Assembly (NCBI GenBank): GCA_009801085.1
Contig: VNWV01000018.1
Coordinates: 231,981-295,980 of the forward strand
Reading direction: 5' to 3'
DNA length: 64,000 nucleotides
Source of the DNA: Lasiodiplodia sp. COLG20
Taxonomy: Eukaryota > Ascomycota > Dothideomycetes > Botryosphaeriales > Botryosphaeriaceae
Part shown: in pieces, positions 47,806-59,436 of the stretch
Layout of the letters: each line of letters opens with the position of its first letter
Position numbering within the stretch: position 1 is the stretch's first letter
Notes under the pieces: model-generated
Databases searched by the model: none
Told to the model about the DNA's origin: nothing
Seen by the model: only the letters and a program-made list of their open reading frames with translations
Translations under genes and position numbers: made by a program

Positions 47806-48236
47806 TGTGACGGCGGCTGCAAGCGAGTAGGCGTGTGTAGAGTCGCGTTGAGGTGGTCGAGGACGCGACTTAGGACGTGTCCGGTGATGTCAGTGGTGTG
47901 GAGCCTTGTTGCGCGAGGCTGTCGTCGAAAAGGCCGCAAGGTCGGGATTTCGCGATCGCAAAGTGCAGCAACCTAGGAATTCTCCTGCGCGACTGCCGCG
48001 AGTTGATGAGGGAAAGTGGTGGAGGTGGTTGTTTGGATGATGGAGATGGACGGGCGGGCGAGGCTGCTTTGTCGAACGCCGCAAGCTGAAAACGTCTGGC
48101 GATCCAAGCTCCTCACGTGATCGCGCCTCCAGCAAATAATTTTGCCGCCCGCCTCGCTTCTTTGTACGCCAACTCGACGCGCCGTGCCGCTCGCACTCCC
48201 TCGCAAGCAAACAGCCTTGCATATCCGCCCGCCATC
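47806..48236. promoter_or_regulatory. Bidirectional promoter SUB2 / RPR2
   Basis: 431 bp between divergent start codons. The palindromic octamer TCACGTGA (48113-48120) matches Cbf1/bHLH-type sites. Co-regulation of the two RNA-processing genes is inferred. Confidence 0.55.
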
Positions 48237-48839
48237 ATGGCCAAGGGCGACGCATCAAAGCCTAAGCCGGTACCCAACAAGCACCTGCATTCGCGCATCT
48301 CCTATCTCTATCAAGCCGCCACCTACCTGGCCAACCAGCCCGCCAAGCCGGCGGACAATGGTAACGCTGAGGAAATGGATATCGACAAAGCGGGAGGCCG
48401 CCCTGTGACTCAGCACGAGGAGCCTAGCCAGAACGCCTTCCCACCAGGTCTGCCTTTCTACTATGCGTCTCACCTCCAGTCCGTCTCTATGAAGACTCAA
48501 ATTCGGCTCTCACAGAACGTCAAGCATTCCATTTGTAAACGTTGCAGTGCTATTCTGATCCCTGGGAGCACCTCCTCGAGCAAGATTGAGAACCTGAGTC
48601 GAGGGGGCAAGAAGCCCTGGGCTGATGTGCTCGTCGTTGAGTGCAACGTCTGCAAGGCACAGAAGCGCTTCCCTGTTGGAGCTAAGCGGCAACCCAGGAA
48701 GGGCGAGCGAGCGAAAGTTGAGAAAGCAAAGCAATCAAGCACGAGTACGGGCAAGAAAGTTACAGCAGCAGCAGGTATGGAGGACAAAACATCAATTACG
48801 CCACTTATGGGAGAAACCGGTCTGGGGACACCGAAGTGA
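48237..48839 (+). CDS. RPR2: RNase P/MRP-type subunit Rpr2/Rpp21
   Basis: Zinc-binding protein subunit of nuclear ribonuclease P, needed for tRNA 5'-end maturation. Single exon, 200 aa; the ATG at 48237 was chosen because the upstream in-frame region (from 48117) is untypical and the family begins near NKHLHSRISYLYQAA. Helical N-terminus (15-35), acidic linker, then a zinc ribbon with Cys 100/103 (CKRC) and Cys 136/139 (CNVC), and a basic lysine-rich tail. The 200-aa size fits filamentous-fungal Rpr2. Its stop codon is 32 bp from that of the convergent PEBP gene, so the 3' UTRs must overlap. Confidence 0.92.
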   Translation: MAKGDASKPKPVPNKHLHSRISYLYQAATYLANQPAKPADNGNAEEMDIDKAGGRPVTQHEEPSQNAFPPGLPFYYASHLQSVSMKTQIRLSQNVKHSICKRCSAILIPGSTSSSKIENLSRGGKKPWADVLVVECNVCKAQKRFPVGAKRQPRKGERAKVEKAKQSSTSTGKKVTAAAGMEDKTSITPLMGETGLGTPK

Positions 48840-48871
48840 AGCACCACAAAGCTCCTTGCCACCAGAACAAC

Positions 48872-49492
48872 CTAAGACTGCCACGTTCTTTCATAGACGC
48901 CAACCCAGGAACCCCATCCGACAACCTTGCCCTTGATAGTCTCTGCGATCTTCGTTTTGGTAACCTGCGGTCCCAGGCCCTGAAGATCGAGAGGCTCGCT
49001 CAATGCAACAAGCTGGTAGACATACCGATGCGGACCGTGACCAACAAGCGGTCTTGGGCCCACGTAATGCCTCTTCCTGATATTAGGTACCCAACGAAAG
49101 CCAGCCTTCAAGCCTCCTGATACGGTCCCATCAACAGGCTGGATGTCTTCATGCGTGACCTGGGTGGTCTCTGCTGGGATAGCGTAGAAGACGCTATGGG
49201 CGATGGGGAACGGAAGCGGCGCATCTACATCTTCACAAAGGAGGATGTATTCTTTGACGTCCAGGTGAGGGGGCTTTGTCCAGGTGAGGTGTGGGAACTC
49301 GTCTTTGCCGTCTTGGGTGAGGTCGACGAGCATCTGCGAACCTGAAGGGCCGCACTGCGGGCATACGAGTGTAATGTTGGGCTCCGGAAGAGCGGCGAAT
49401 GCAGGCGACTTGATGAAGAGTCCCGCATCATGGGCTCTGAGGCTGTATAGCAGCCTGGATAGGTAATATTCAATATATTGCCAAATGCTCAT
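48872..49492 (-). CDS. PEBP-family protein (phosphatidylethanolamine-binding-like)
   Basis: Single exon, 206 aa. PEBP core motifs are present: CEDVDAPLPFPIAH (residues 86-99, the D-x-D-x-P anion-binding site) and GPRPLVGHGPHRYVYQLVAL (the G-x-R/GPHRY motif). The N-terminus (residues 1-20) is amphipathic and has no clear signal peptide. Members bind phospholipids, nucleotides or other anions; bacterial/fungal YbhB-like forms have no settled role. Convergent with RPR2 and divergent from the MFS gene at 50385. Confidence 0.9.
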   Translation of the reverse strand: MSIWQYIEYYLSRLLYSLRAHDAGLFIKSPAFAALPEPNITLVCPQCGPSGSQMLVDLTQDGKDEFPHLTWTKPPHLDVKEYILLCEDVDAPLPFPIAHSVFYAIPAETTQVTHEDIQPVDGTVSGGLKAGFRWVPNIRKRHYVGPRPLVGHGPHRYVYQLVALSEPLDLQGLGPQVTKTKIAETIKGKVVGWGSWVGVYERTWQS

Positions 49493-50384
49493 GGTGGATG
49501 TGGATGTTTTCGTGAATGTGGTTGCTTTGTCGCTGGATTTCGCTTCCGATTCGTCCTTATCGTCTGCGCTCGGAGGGGCTCTGCTGTGGGAGGCAATTTG
49601 GAGTGGTGTTGTGAAGTGCTATCAGTTGTAGCTGTGCCTAGACTGTGGAAGTTAGCGGAGCAGAAGGTACGGCTGAACGGATCGGTCCTTACCAGAAGCC
49701 CAAAAGGGTAAGAACGCGAGTTTCAATGTTTTGTAGCAAAAACAGTGGAAGGGAGGGAGCTCTTATAAATCCTCCATGCATTCTGCTCTGGTCAATCAGC
49801 ACTAAGCGCTGGAAGGTATGACGAAAAACGCAGCAGTCGAGCCCTCGCGCAGCTACAGCGTTATGTCCGACCGTTCGGGGGCGAGAAGTTGCTGTCTGGG
49901 GCCGAAGCAGGAGCGGAGCGGGGGCTCCCCAGCTCATTGGTGTAATTTTTGAATACGATGATTGGCCGTTTGGTATTGCAATAGAGGATAAGCAGTTGAA
50001 GCGTTGCCCAAACATGAGCGCGCAATTTAGATTTACAAAATACACCCGAGAAATAGCTTCAAGTACCCTGATTTGTGGGTTGCACATTAATATTCAGGTA
50101 GACGCTTCAACTGTCTGTCTTCTGTGGACTTCATGATTGATGACTTAGCTGAGAACTACAAGCCTGAACAAGCTTAGCGTATTTATTGGGCCGGATCAAG
50201 AATGGCGCGTGGACGGGATCCGAGCAGATCGGACGCTCCGTCCCCGTTCTAACTCAAACTCCAAACTCCGACTATGAGTCCACAATGACAAAAGCGCGCC
50301 TCCCCTTAAAAGAGATTTTTGGCCGCCACTGCGCCAAGATGGAACACCTCAGCCTCACCCGCAGCCCGCTGAGCTTGTGCACGA
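49493..50384. other. Divergent promoter region PEBP gene / MFS gene
   Basis: 892 bp, average composition, no supported gene or clear motif. Confidence 0.6.
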
Positions 50385-52472
50385 ATGATGGCTACTAATG
50401 ACCGTCCGAGCCTATCAGTTCCTCTCGAAGACCGGACCGAATCTCGAAGCCAGGATGAAGACACCATCCAAGCCGCCAACAAACATGAAGCTGCAGAAAT
50501 GCAGGCACCGGTTGGAAATCCTGAGATCAGCGATGCCAGAAAAGATGAAAACATAACAGATGTCGAGGCGGCAGCAGCGGAGCCTCCGAAGCCACCAATT
50601 CATTCGGTATTTTCCAAGAAGACCAAGGTTCTCATCATCACCATGACTACCATGGCGAGCTTCTTCTCTCCCGTTTCCGGCCAGATTTACCTACCTGCAT
50701 TGAACACGCTGGCCAAGGAATTCCACGTCTCTCTCGCCGCCATTAACTTCACGGTTACGAGTTACATGATCCTACAAGGCATTGCACCCATGTTCTTCGG
50801 CGACCTGGCAGATCAAGTGGGTCGACGGCCGACCTACATTTGCTGCTTCACCATTTTCTTCTTCGCAAACCTGGGTCTGGCGCTGCAGCGCGATTACGCG
50901 GCGCTGTTGGTGCTCCGGGCCATGCAAAGCAGCGGCAGTAGCGGCGTCATCGCCCTGGGGAACGGCGTCATCTCCGACGTAACGACAAGCGCGGAGCGCG
51001 GTTCCTACGTAGCCTGGGTACAGATGGGTACCCAGCTCGGGCCTGCTCTGGGTCCCATCCTCGGTGGCATCCTCGCGCAGTTCCTTGGATGGCCGTCCAT
51101 CTTCTGGTTTCTCCTCATCAGCGGCGGCATCTACCTGATCCTCTACATCATCCTGATCCCGGAGACAAGCAGAAACGTTGTCGGCGACGGCTCGCTTCCG
51201 CCGCAAGGCTGGAACAAGTCCCTGCTCAATATCATCGCAGAGCGTAGGCGCAAGAAAAACGGACTCGAGCGCACCGTCTCGCGGCAGGCGAAGCATGAGG
51301 AGAGCAAGCGGCTGGCAGAACAGCGGCATTTGCGCTTCCCGAACCCACTGCAGGCGTTGCGAATCATTGTTGAGAAGGACGTGTCGCTGGTGCTCCTGGC
51401 GCTGTCTATAGCCATGACGGGGTTCTTCTGCATGATCGTGCCCATGCCCGGAATCTTTGCCGACACGTATGGCTTCAACGACCTCCAAATTGGCCTCTGC
51501 TACATGTAAGTGCTCGGAGGGGAAAACAAACCTTCCAAACCTAGAATTTCCTCTGACCTGTATCCAGACCTTTCTCAGCGGGTGCTATGCTCGGCAGTCT
51601 TGCATGCGGTCGCTTCCTCGATCGCAACTTCCGTCGTGTCGCCGCCAAACACGGCATCACCGTCGACCGCAAGCGCGCCAGTAGCATGCGCAACTTTCCC
51701 ATCGAACGCGCTCGGCTCGAGATCATCTGGGTTCCGCTGGTCATCGGCAGTTCATCGACGCTCGTATGGGGCTGGGTACGTCTTTCCCCCATGTCCTTTT
51801 CCTCCTCTTCACCCCAGTCCTCCTCTCACCCATTTTCTCCCTCCGAATCACCAAACTCCCACCACCATCACCACAACCTCACTTCCCCTCCACGACCCCG
51901 GACCCAACAACCCCCCCTTCCCCTCCTCCCACCCACCCACCCTCACTAACACCCCCCACCAGGTCCTCCGCGCGCAAACCTCCCTCGCCGCCCCGCTCGT
52001 CATCCTCTTCGTCGGCGGCGCGATGCTGTCGGGCACCATGTCGATGCTGATCACGCTGCTGGTCGACCTGTACCCGCAGCGCGCGAGCACGGCCATGGCG
52101 GGCCTGAACCTGTGCCGCTGCAGCATGAGCGCGGCGGGCACGGCCTCCGTCGAGTACATCATCGCCGCGTGGGGCCTCGGCTGGACGTACACTTTCATCG
52201 GGGGCTTGATGCTCGTGCTGAGCGTGCCGGCGCTAGCGGTCGTCGTGTGGAGGGGCCCGGTGTGGCGGGAGGAGAGGCATGTGAGGTTGGAGAGGAAGGA
52301 GGAGGCGAAGAGGAGGAGGAGGGAGGAGAGGGAGGGGGCGGAGCAGGTGCGGGAGGTGGAGGATAAAGGTGACAGCAAGGCGGTGTCGGCGGCGGAGGAG
52401 GAGAAGGAGAAGGAGGAGAAAGAGGTGAGGCTGCAGACTGGCGGCGGTGCCGAGTCTGATAAACGAGAATAA
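50385..52472 (+). CDS. MFS transporter, DHA1 family (Qdr-like)
   Basis: Proton-coupled exporter of the 12-helix drug:H+ antiporter family. Exons 50385-51505, 51568-51775 and 51963-52472 (introns 62 and 187 bp) give 612 aa. An 80-residue charged cytosolic N-terminus precedes helix 1 (VLIITMTTMASFFSPVSGQI). Motif A GDLADQVGRR is at 139-148, motif C GTQLGPALGPILGGILAQFL in helix 5, and LIPETSRNVVGDGS after helix 6, typical of Qdr1/Dtr1 proteins. A charged central loop (ERRRKKNG) and a 75-residue Lys/Glu-rich tail follow. The start uses the first of two adjacent ATGs. The second intron is C-rich low-complexity DNA but has a CTAAC branch site. Substrate unknown. Confidence 0.92.
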
Positions 52473-53889
52473 GATTTGGTTCGGGACAATGTGGTGCGGT
52501 CTTTTGTATCTTATATGCGGTCCGTTCGCTTAGTATCGTGGCAGGGGACAACAACACGAGATAAGTAGTTTATATTCAGGATAGCGTCGAGAAAGAAAAC
52601 CAAATGTCTGGGTCACCTCCCGCCCACCCAATGGCTTGGCGATGTTCGTCATTCTGACCTGCAAGCGCTGCAGAGGTGAGCTACCGGCCATCTCGTGCGG
52701 GGTACTCCATATCATCGTCCTTCAAACTTCTCGCAAGATAATCTTTCCCTAGTAGAGCAACGGCGTTTCGGCCGATCTCTTAACGCATCCGGCGCGCAGA
52801 AGCGAAGTGATGGTGGCACGAAAAGTCGGGTGAATACGAACGACACGAACGACACACCCCTGTTAGATGCGAACCATGTGGGGGTGGTCGATCAGCGATG
52901 CTCGTCATCCGTTCAAACGGCGGCGGGAGATCAGCGAGTCGCGCGCTCCCAGCAGACGGGAAGCTTTTTTGTTTTTGCGGGTCGTGCAATTTCGACGCTG
53001 CCCGTTCTATGGTGCCCGCGGGGCTGGTGTTTTGTGGCTGGTGAGAGGTTGCTAAAAACAGCAATTCCCCATGCGCATCCTTTTGTGGAAGGCTGGGACA
53101 GTCAGTGGTGGGGTTTTCTGTCCAGAGTACATAGATATAATTAGATATTTGAATCCAGCGGGTGGTCGGTCGCAAATGAAGTTCGCTGCTCTCTTTTGTT
53201 GGACCAAAAAGCAAAAAAGCAACCGCAGAGGATCGTCACGCCTTTCCACAGCCCGCAAGGCCTTTCCCAACCTAGCGCAGGGACCGAAGTATGACACTAA
53301 GCTAGAATCGAACCCTGGAACTGCTTCAGACGTTCACCTAAACGGGACACCCACAGCTCACAAACCCTCGGGTTTAACGCCTTTAAGGTCCTGGCGGCAA
53401 GGCATAGTGCCGTAGCATGCTCCCTACACTAACCAGCTGTAATTGGAACGCTGACTTTCACGGTATATGTACTGCAGGGCCGCATACTGCGTCCGGTTGA
53501 GCTCAGCCCTGGTAATTGAAAACATTTCCTAAATCTCACCTTCTGGCGCAAGTTGTGGCAGCTGCTGGCCATCCCGCATTCACCGCGGCTACGTTGGTAT
53601 GGAATCGATCCACTTAGTATTGCAACGAAGGTCAGAGCAATTGAAGCTCTTGTCTGGATGAGTTAGCTCACATAAATGTTGTGTTTTCACGTCCGGATAC
53701 TGCCCGTAGTCTGTTGCAATACTAAGAAACCCGACCTCACATGTCCAGTACCTTCGTCCTCCCAAACCCTGCCACGGTGGCACCGAGGGGGCCGCTGCCT
53801 GAAAAGCGCACGATATGGAGGTTGGCTCACAGTTGGCGTCGGCGGTGGCAACTTTGAAGGATGGCCCGTGGCTGGAAAGTAGGATCAGA
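52473..53889. other. Intergenic, degenerate
   Basis: No intact gene. A tRNA-like TTCGATT near 53,300 does not fold. It lies between the MFS gene and the esterase relic. Confidence 0.5.
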
Positions 53890-54380
53890 GGTACGCGACA
53901 GTCTCGGGTCCCGTGGTAATTATCATGGCGAAGACTTCCTTATTGTCTTCCTGGTCGCTGATGATGATGACCATGGGGTTTTGGAAATGCGCCTGGCCTT
54001 CACTTAGACGTCAGGCGAGTGGCACTTTCCGCTTGAATATGGTCAATTGAGGTAGAATGATTGTGCCCGTGGTAGCCAGAGACTGATGACTGCGGTCAAG
54101 GATCTTGCGCTTCACCCCATATGGTCCCTTGAGCGGGATCTCCACTGAATGACTCAATATTGTTCTTCACCAATCTGAGCTCGCGCCATGGTCACGAATT
54201 TGTGCTCCCGTCATTTTGCAGTTCTTCTCCAGCTAGGAACTCACCGTCACCTGCACGGTAATTCATGGCCATCCAGAAAATACCCTCGCCCATTTCGATA
54301 GATTTCAAGATGATGGAGTAGCGTCATAAGCCTTGAGTCTGTGGAGGTCAAGATTTGATCAACACGATCGGCACTGCCAA
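53890..54380 (-). pseudogene. Carboxylesterase type-B pseudogene fragment
   Basis: Reading the minus strand downward from about 54,380, one frame gives RYSIILKSIEMGEGIFW, AMNYRAGDGEFLAGEELQ, NDGSTN, then stops, then NIESFSGDPAQGTIWGEA. These match, in order, blocks of type-B carboxylesterases/cholinesterases (xxxNYRxGxxGFLA, ...NIxxFGGDPxxVTIWGESAG). The nucleophile motif GESAG is destroyed (reads GEAQD) and at least three in-frame stops occur. N- and C-terminal parts are not recognisable. This is a decayed copy. Confidence 0.6.
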
Positions 54381-56075
54381 GTTGAAAAATGCATGCCTTA
54401 ATAATTGAGATGCTCCGGTTGGAGACAAGGTAGCCAAAGTGAGCCGAAGAATTACCCGGGCATGATTAGTGAAGGTTGGAAAATTCATCGAACGATACCT
54501 GGCCATTTCGAATAGGAGACTTTATTCGCCATGGAGTATGAGAAAACTGACATCTGTTGGCGGTGACCCGAAAGCCGGTTGGATTTTTTTTTTGGTACTG
54601 ACTTCAGCTGGAAGAACGCTGTATTTCGATGCTGTTAAATTGGGAATTGTTCAGTGCTTGTTGCTGGCATTTAAAACGGTCCTGATACTCAGAAGATAGG
54701 GCATCTGGGCATTAGCAATGCTTGAGGGAATCGTGGTTTGGTGGGCATGGGAAATATGTTGTGTGTGCGGCGAATGTTTGGCTATGAGGGTGCGATGAAG
54801 AGTGCCACCACCGCAATATCAAAAAAGAATATGTTGCGATTTGAACGGCTTGCATTTGGACATGTCTGCACTAACTTCGTTCTCCGATTGAGCTGTAAAC
54901 AGACGAAAGGCTACAGGGGTTCAAATGTTGTTAGGCGTGGGTATCGGTGAGGCAGAAACTGGTTGATCTGAGTGTGCAATGTGAGTGTCAGGCCGATACT
55001 GTACCAATTTGCGAAACTTTGGTGAAGAGTGAGAGTTGATGGATGTAACGGCGAGTAGGCGGGGAGTCGGTTAGGAAATCGCAAAGGGCAAGGATCGGCG
55101 TAGCTGCACCCTAGCCTCATTTCAATCACATCATCGCACCCCCGGATGCTGCAATCATCGCCCACCACACGTCGAATTCCAGATGCCGACGCGCGCGACG
55201 CGTAACGCATCTCGCTCTCGACAGATTGTGGTCTTCCCGACTTTGCTAACGCCTATGCAAAGTACGCGTCGGGTCGAGTCTGAACTTGCCTGCAACCTTT
55301 GGCTTTGCAACACTTGACAACTGGGCATATCTCACAAGCTGTTTGTTTCCATCTGACTCGCCAATCCGAAACTTATGTGCCATGGCGCATCCATCAAGCC
55401 AAGGAAAAGGCTTCGGCTCAAACTCGCCATGCCGACCTGAGAACTTGTTCAAGCATTCTTGGGATGCTTGTGTCGAAGTGCTTCTGCTTGCTACTGCAAA
55501 GCTCAATTCTTTACCAGACACTTGATGCTTATGGGAACTTCAGGACTCTAACAGCATCCGCTTTAACGCGTGGATCGTCGGCGACAAGCGTTATGCCTGC
55601 GCGGCTCCATAACGGAGCTTGCCTTATCGCGAGCACCAGCCCTGAGGAACTGCCCCGTGTTTGCCTCTTTCACGGAGCACGCCATCGGTAAGGCCCACAA
55701 TTGCCGTCCTTCCCTTGAGATGTCCACGCGGTGAAGCCAAAATCCGACCTTGGCATACCAAAATGCCGACGGATCATACGTGCGCATCCTCTAGCTGCGA
55801 AAAAATGGGTGCCAGGTACCCACAACCGCCCGGATTTGCGTCGACTCTGATTTTGTATTTGAACCAGGACTCGACTCCGCTCAGGCATTCAGCAGAATTA
55901 GCCGCCTCGGTTCTCACCTTCCTCCATCTCCTTTCCTGGCAGGTCGTCGGCGTGCTCGCGTCACTGCCTTGGCTTGTTACCGGCCCACCTTGTTTTGGTT
56001 GCTGCAGTGTCGGCCTTGACTACTCATCTGCCTCTTATCGCCATTTTGGCCTCCGATTTGCAATACGCTTGCAGC
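54381..56075. other. Intergenic, degenerate, no intact gene
   Basis: About 1.7 kb with short frames on both strands (for example 55246-55525 on both) and no signature. The last 200 bp act as the upstream region of the ACS transporter gene. Confidence 0.5.
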
Positions 56076-57989
56076 ATGGAGTCCAAGACCCCGGATGTCG
56101 AGGAAAACCCCTCACGCTTCTACAACAGCGAGAAGCCTACTGGCAGCGACAGCTATGCCTCCTCGGATAGTCAGCCCGATTGGACGGAGGAGGAGGAGAA
56201 GAAGCTGGTCCGCAAAATCGATCTGATCCTGATGCCGCTTCTCATTCTCCCGTTCATTGCTCTCCAACTGGACCGGGGTAACATGTCAGTTCCGCCAAGG
56301 CCTTTTTTAGACGCCTCGTTGTACTGACGAGCTCGCAGGGGCAATGCAGTGACCGACAACTTCATGGTAAGTTTCATGTAAACCTCTCATGGTGTCGCGG
56401 AACTGACAGCCTTCTAGGAAGATGTGGGAATAAATCAGGCTCAATATAACGTTGGCCAACAGCTTCTGTCAGCGGGTATTGTCGTTTTGGAGGTCAGATG
56501 GTCCCCACAATCGCCAAGCACGCAATCCCCTCCGGGAGCTAATGCAAATTGTAGATCCCGTCCAACCTTGTCCTGTATCGCCTCGGCCCACAGATCTGGA
56601 TAAGCTTCCAGATCTTCGCATGGGGCCTCGTTGCTCTGTTTCAGGCGTTCCAGAAAGGTCTCGGAGCTTACTTGGCCACTAGGCTTCTGCTTGGGTGGGT
56701 AGATTGAGTCCTGACGTGCATGTTCCCTGCTGACTGGAGTTAGCTTGATGGAAGCTGGCTTCATTCCTGCATCCCTGTATGCCATCACAACGTGGTACAA
56801 GACGAAGGAGATGAGCGTTCGTTTCGCCATCTTTTTCTTCGGCAACTATGTTGCCCAGGCGGCCTCGGGCTTGATCGCATACGGCGTTCTTCATATGCGT
56901 GGAGTAGCTGGCTTGACTGGATGGCAATGGCTGTTCATCGTAAGCCACCTTGACACGCGGGCTTGTTGTGGCGGAGAACTGACTCAGTACAGATTGAGGG
57001 CTTGTATACCGTTCTGGCCGGCGCAATCTACATGGCATTCTACCCTAAAAGCCGAGACGATCCGGTACCCTTTACTCGCATAACATATTTCAACGAGAGA
57101 GAAAGGCACATCATTGCCCAGCGAGTAATCTTGGATGACCCAAGCAAGGTCACTGGAGCCCGGAAGACTATTTCGATGAAGGAACTGAGATGGGCTGTGA
57201 GTCTCGTACTACCATCTTGAAATGGCAATTGCTGACGGGTTACTCAGTTGTCTGATTGGACACTCTACCCCCACTGCCTCCTCACCATTTGCGCGCTGGC
57301 CCCGTCATCCACGTACAGTGGCTATGGACCCAAGCAGATTATCTCTTTTGGTTACGAGAAGCTCCAAAGCAACGCGCTATACTCGATCGGTCTTTGGATC
57401 CAGCTATTCACTTCTCTGGGATTCAGCTTTTGGGCGTAAGTGGAACACTGCACACAGATGGCGATATCTTGCTAACGACGAGCAGCGACAAGCTTAAGAA
57501 GAGAGGAATCCCAGTCGGCACTGCGCTTGCACTGTGGTGGGGCTTCAACCTTGGTGCATTGGTCGTGCGCTACTCGGACAACCATGGCAAGCGGCTGGCG
57601 ATGATGATCATGGCCTTGGCCTTCTCCAACATCTGGCGTAAGCAGTTCGATCTTCGATTGGCCCCCAAATATCTGACCAAAACCTCGCAGATCCCTTGAA
57701 CAGCTCATGGCTTGCCATCAATGCTCGATCTCCGGCGGATCGAAGCATCAAAATGGCATGCATCGTCATGGCGGCCAACTGTGCTGGTATTGTCGGCAGC
57801 CAAATCTTCCAGCCTTATGACTCGCCTACCTACACTGTCGGCCGCACAGTCAACGTCATTCTGATATCTGTGGCACTCTTCTTCTGCTTGGTCCAGAACG
57901 GGGCGTACCGAGTGCTGAATCTTCTCAACAAGAAGAAGATTAAAGCAGGAAAAGCCGAGGAGCATGAGGTGCGGAAGTATATGCTGTGA
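56076..57989 (+). CDS. MFS transporter, anion:cation symporter family (Dal5/Tna1-like), nine exons
   Basis: Plasma-membrane importer of organic anions such as allantoate, nicotinate or other carboxylates. Exons: 56076-56284, 56339-56366, 56418-56492, 56555-56694, 56744-56939, 56993-57196, 57248-57435, 57486-57637, 57691-57989. All junctions keep frame, giving 496 aa, the usual family size. Visible: charged N-terminus; KLVRKIDLILMPLLILPFIA then LQLDRGNMGNAVTDNFMEDVG (helix 1 and the family D-x-x-N block); LMEAGFIPASLYAITTWYK (helix 4 region with E-A-G-F); and about 12 hydrophobic segments. The second exon is only 28 bp. Substrate unknown. Confidence 0.9.
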
Positions 57990-58885
57990 AGGAGAATCTC
58001 GTAATGTAGTAATGTCACCCTACTTCAATCACATGCGTGCGCTGGGACGCATGATTTTTGCTCGACGACGAACGTGCAGCTCGGCAGGTACTTGTACCGC
58101 CGGGATTCCCGACTCGGATAAGGCTTAGTATCTACCCACGGTTCACTGCCGAGACTTCAGCTAATAATATCCTATCGGCTTTACGAGTCGTGCCAAGGCC
58201 AAATTTCACACCGCAAACGCCACCATCTTTGCGACCAATCCTTCCGCCTCTGGATCTTTCTGGCTTGCATTAACGTACAGCCCAACCTCACTACATCAGC
58301 CCCCCAACACCACGCCAGCAGTTAGTGACGGAGTGCGGCTCACTTGGCGGCCGGTGGACGAGCACTGATGCCAAATAAGGCTGTAAAAATAACCCCACGT
58401 GCGCGCACTAAATACGATGCATTGGCCACGCGTCACCGAACAGATGCGCCGGAGGTCCGTCCGCAAACTTTACCTTCATATGCCACGACACTACTGGAGC
58501 TTGTCTCCGCCCCCCAAGTCCATAGGGCTATCTATCCGTCTGACGGCCCTGCCGAAGTTAATTTCCCGTTTTCGGGAAGGGTCGAACCAGCCGTTATGCT
58601 CCCTTCTTACCAGGGTTCGCAACAGGCGCGAGCGGCTTACCAAGCGCCCAGGTAAGCGCGATGAAAGAGTGCATCTTGGCATATTGTAGTAGATGAACAT
58701 GAGATCTGGTAGAGTCCTTGTATAACGGAAGGGATTGGCGATAGTGCGCTCACGCTTACATTCGAACAGACAGCTACATAAGCGATATAGATCAAAAAGC
58801 TAAGCATACTTCATACGCAACGAAGCTATACTAGACCTTGATGGGCAGAAGGGTGTTTTAATACGCAAACTAAGTAAGCCTAAGC

Positions 58886-58902
58886 GCAAGCGCCGCGCTT
58901 GC
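58886..58902. repeat. 17-bp palindrome
   Basis: GCAAGCGC and GCGCTTGC flank one central C; perfect arms of 8 bp. Confidence 0.6.
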
Positions 58903-59165
58903 TCGATACCAGTCGGGACCCCCTTATACACGCCGGCAGGTGCTTGATCCCGGTCATTCCGTTTGCAGCGTCTCTAGCTCCCTAACACGGCAAATGTTAC
59001 CTCGATAGTGCGGCTTGACACAACCAAGCTCCGGCGCTTCCCTTCACTTGAGGCTTGTGACAACGCCCTCAGCGATCCAGCCAGCCCTCTTGCGAGAGTA
59101 GGGCAACAATGGCGCCAGCTGAAGCAGGTGCGGTGGGCGCACTGGCCGTGGGAGATCTTGGTCGT

Positions 59166-59172
59166 TATAAAA
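59166..59172 (+). promoter_or_regulatory. TATA element of the LtrA gene
   Basis: TATAAAA 265 bp before the ATG at 59437. A hairpin (TATAGGG/CCCTATA, 59301-59323) lies between it and the start codon, probably in the 5' UTR. Confidence 0.4.
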
Positions 59173-59436
59173 CGGGCGTGGCCGGGGCATACGAGACGGC
59201 TCATTTATCGTGAAGACCCCCGCTTTCCCGCACGTTCGAAAAATATACACCACCTCTATCCGGGCTGGATGCGCGTCTCGTATTCGAGGATCATTGCTTC
59301 TATAGGGGACTTCGTTCCCTATATCCGATAATTTCTCGTGGGTTCGCGGGCCTTTTTCCTTTTCTTCTTAAGAAGCGGTGTTGCGTCCTCTCCCGCACTC
59401 CCTCTTCTCCCAGAGCAAAAGGTCGTATCCTGCATA

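Larger units (their letters stand above)
57990..59436. other. Intergenic, LtrA upstream region
   Basis: 1.45 kb with no supported gene. Small hairpins lie at 58563-58578, 58886-58902 and 59301-59323; a TATAAAA element is at 59166-59172, 265 bp before the next start codon. Confidence 0.55.

Noticed and set aside
53286..53400. Possible minus-strand tRNA or tRNA-derived SINE (GGTTCGATTC and an A-box-like TGGTTAGTGTAGG)
   Set aside because: The T-arm forms only two of five pairs and the boxes are about 130 bp apart, so no tRNA fold is possible. Only weak pol III-box resemblance remains.
55246..55525. Overlapping 80-90-codon frames on both strands
   Set aside because: Neither shows a family signature and both cannot be preferred; treated as noncoding.
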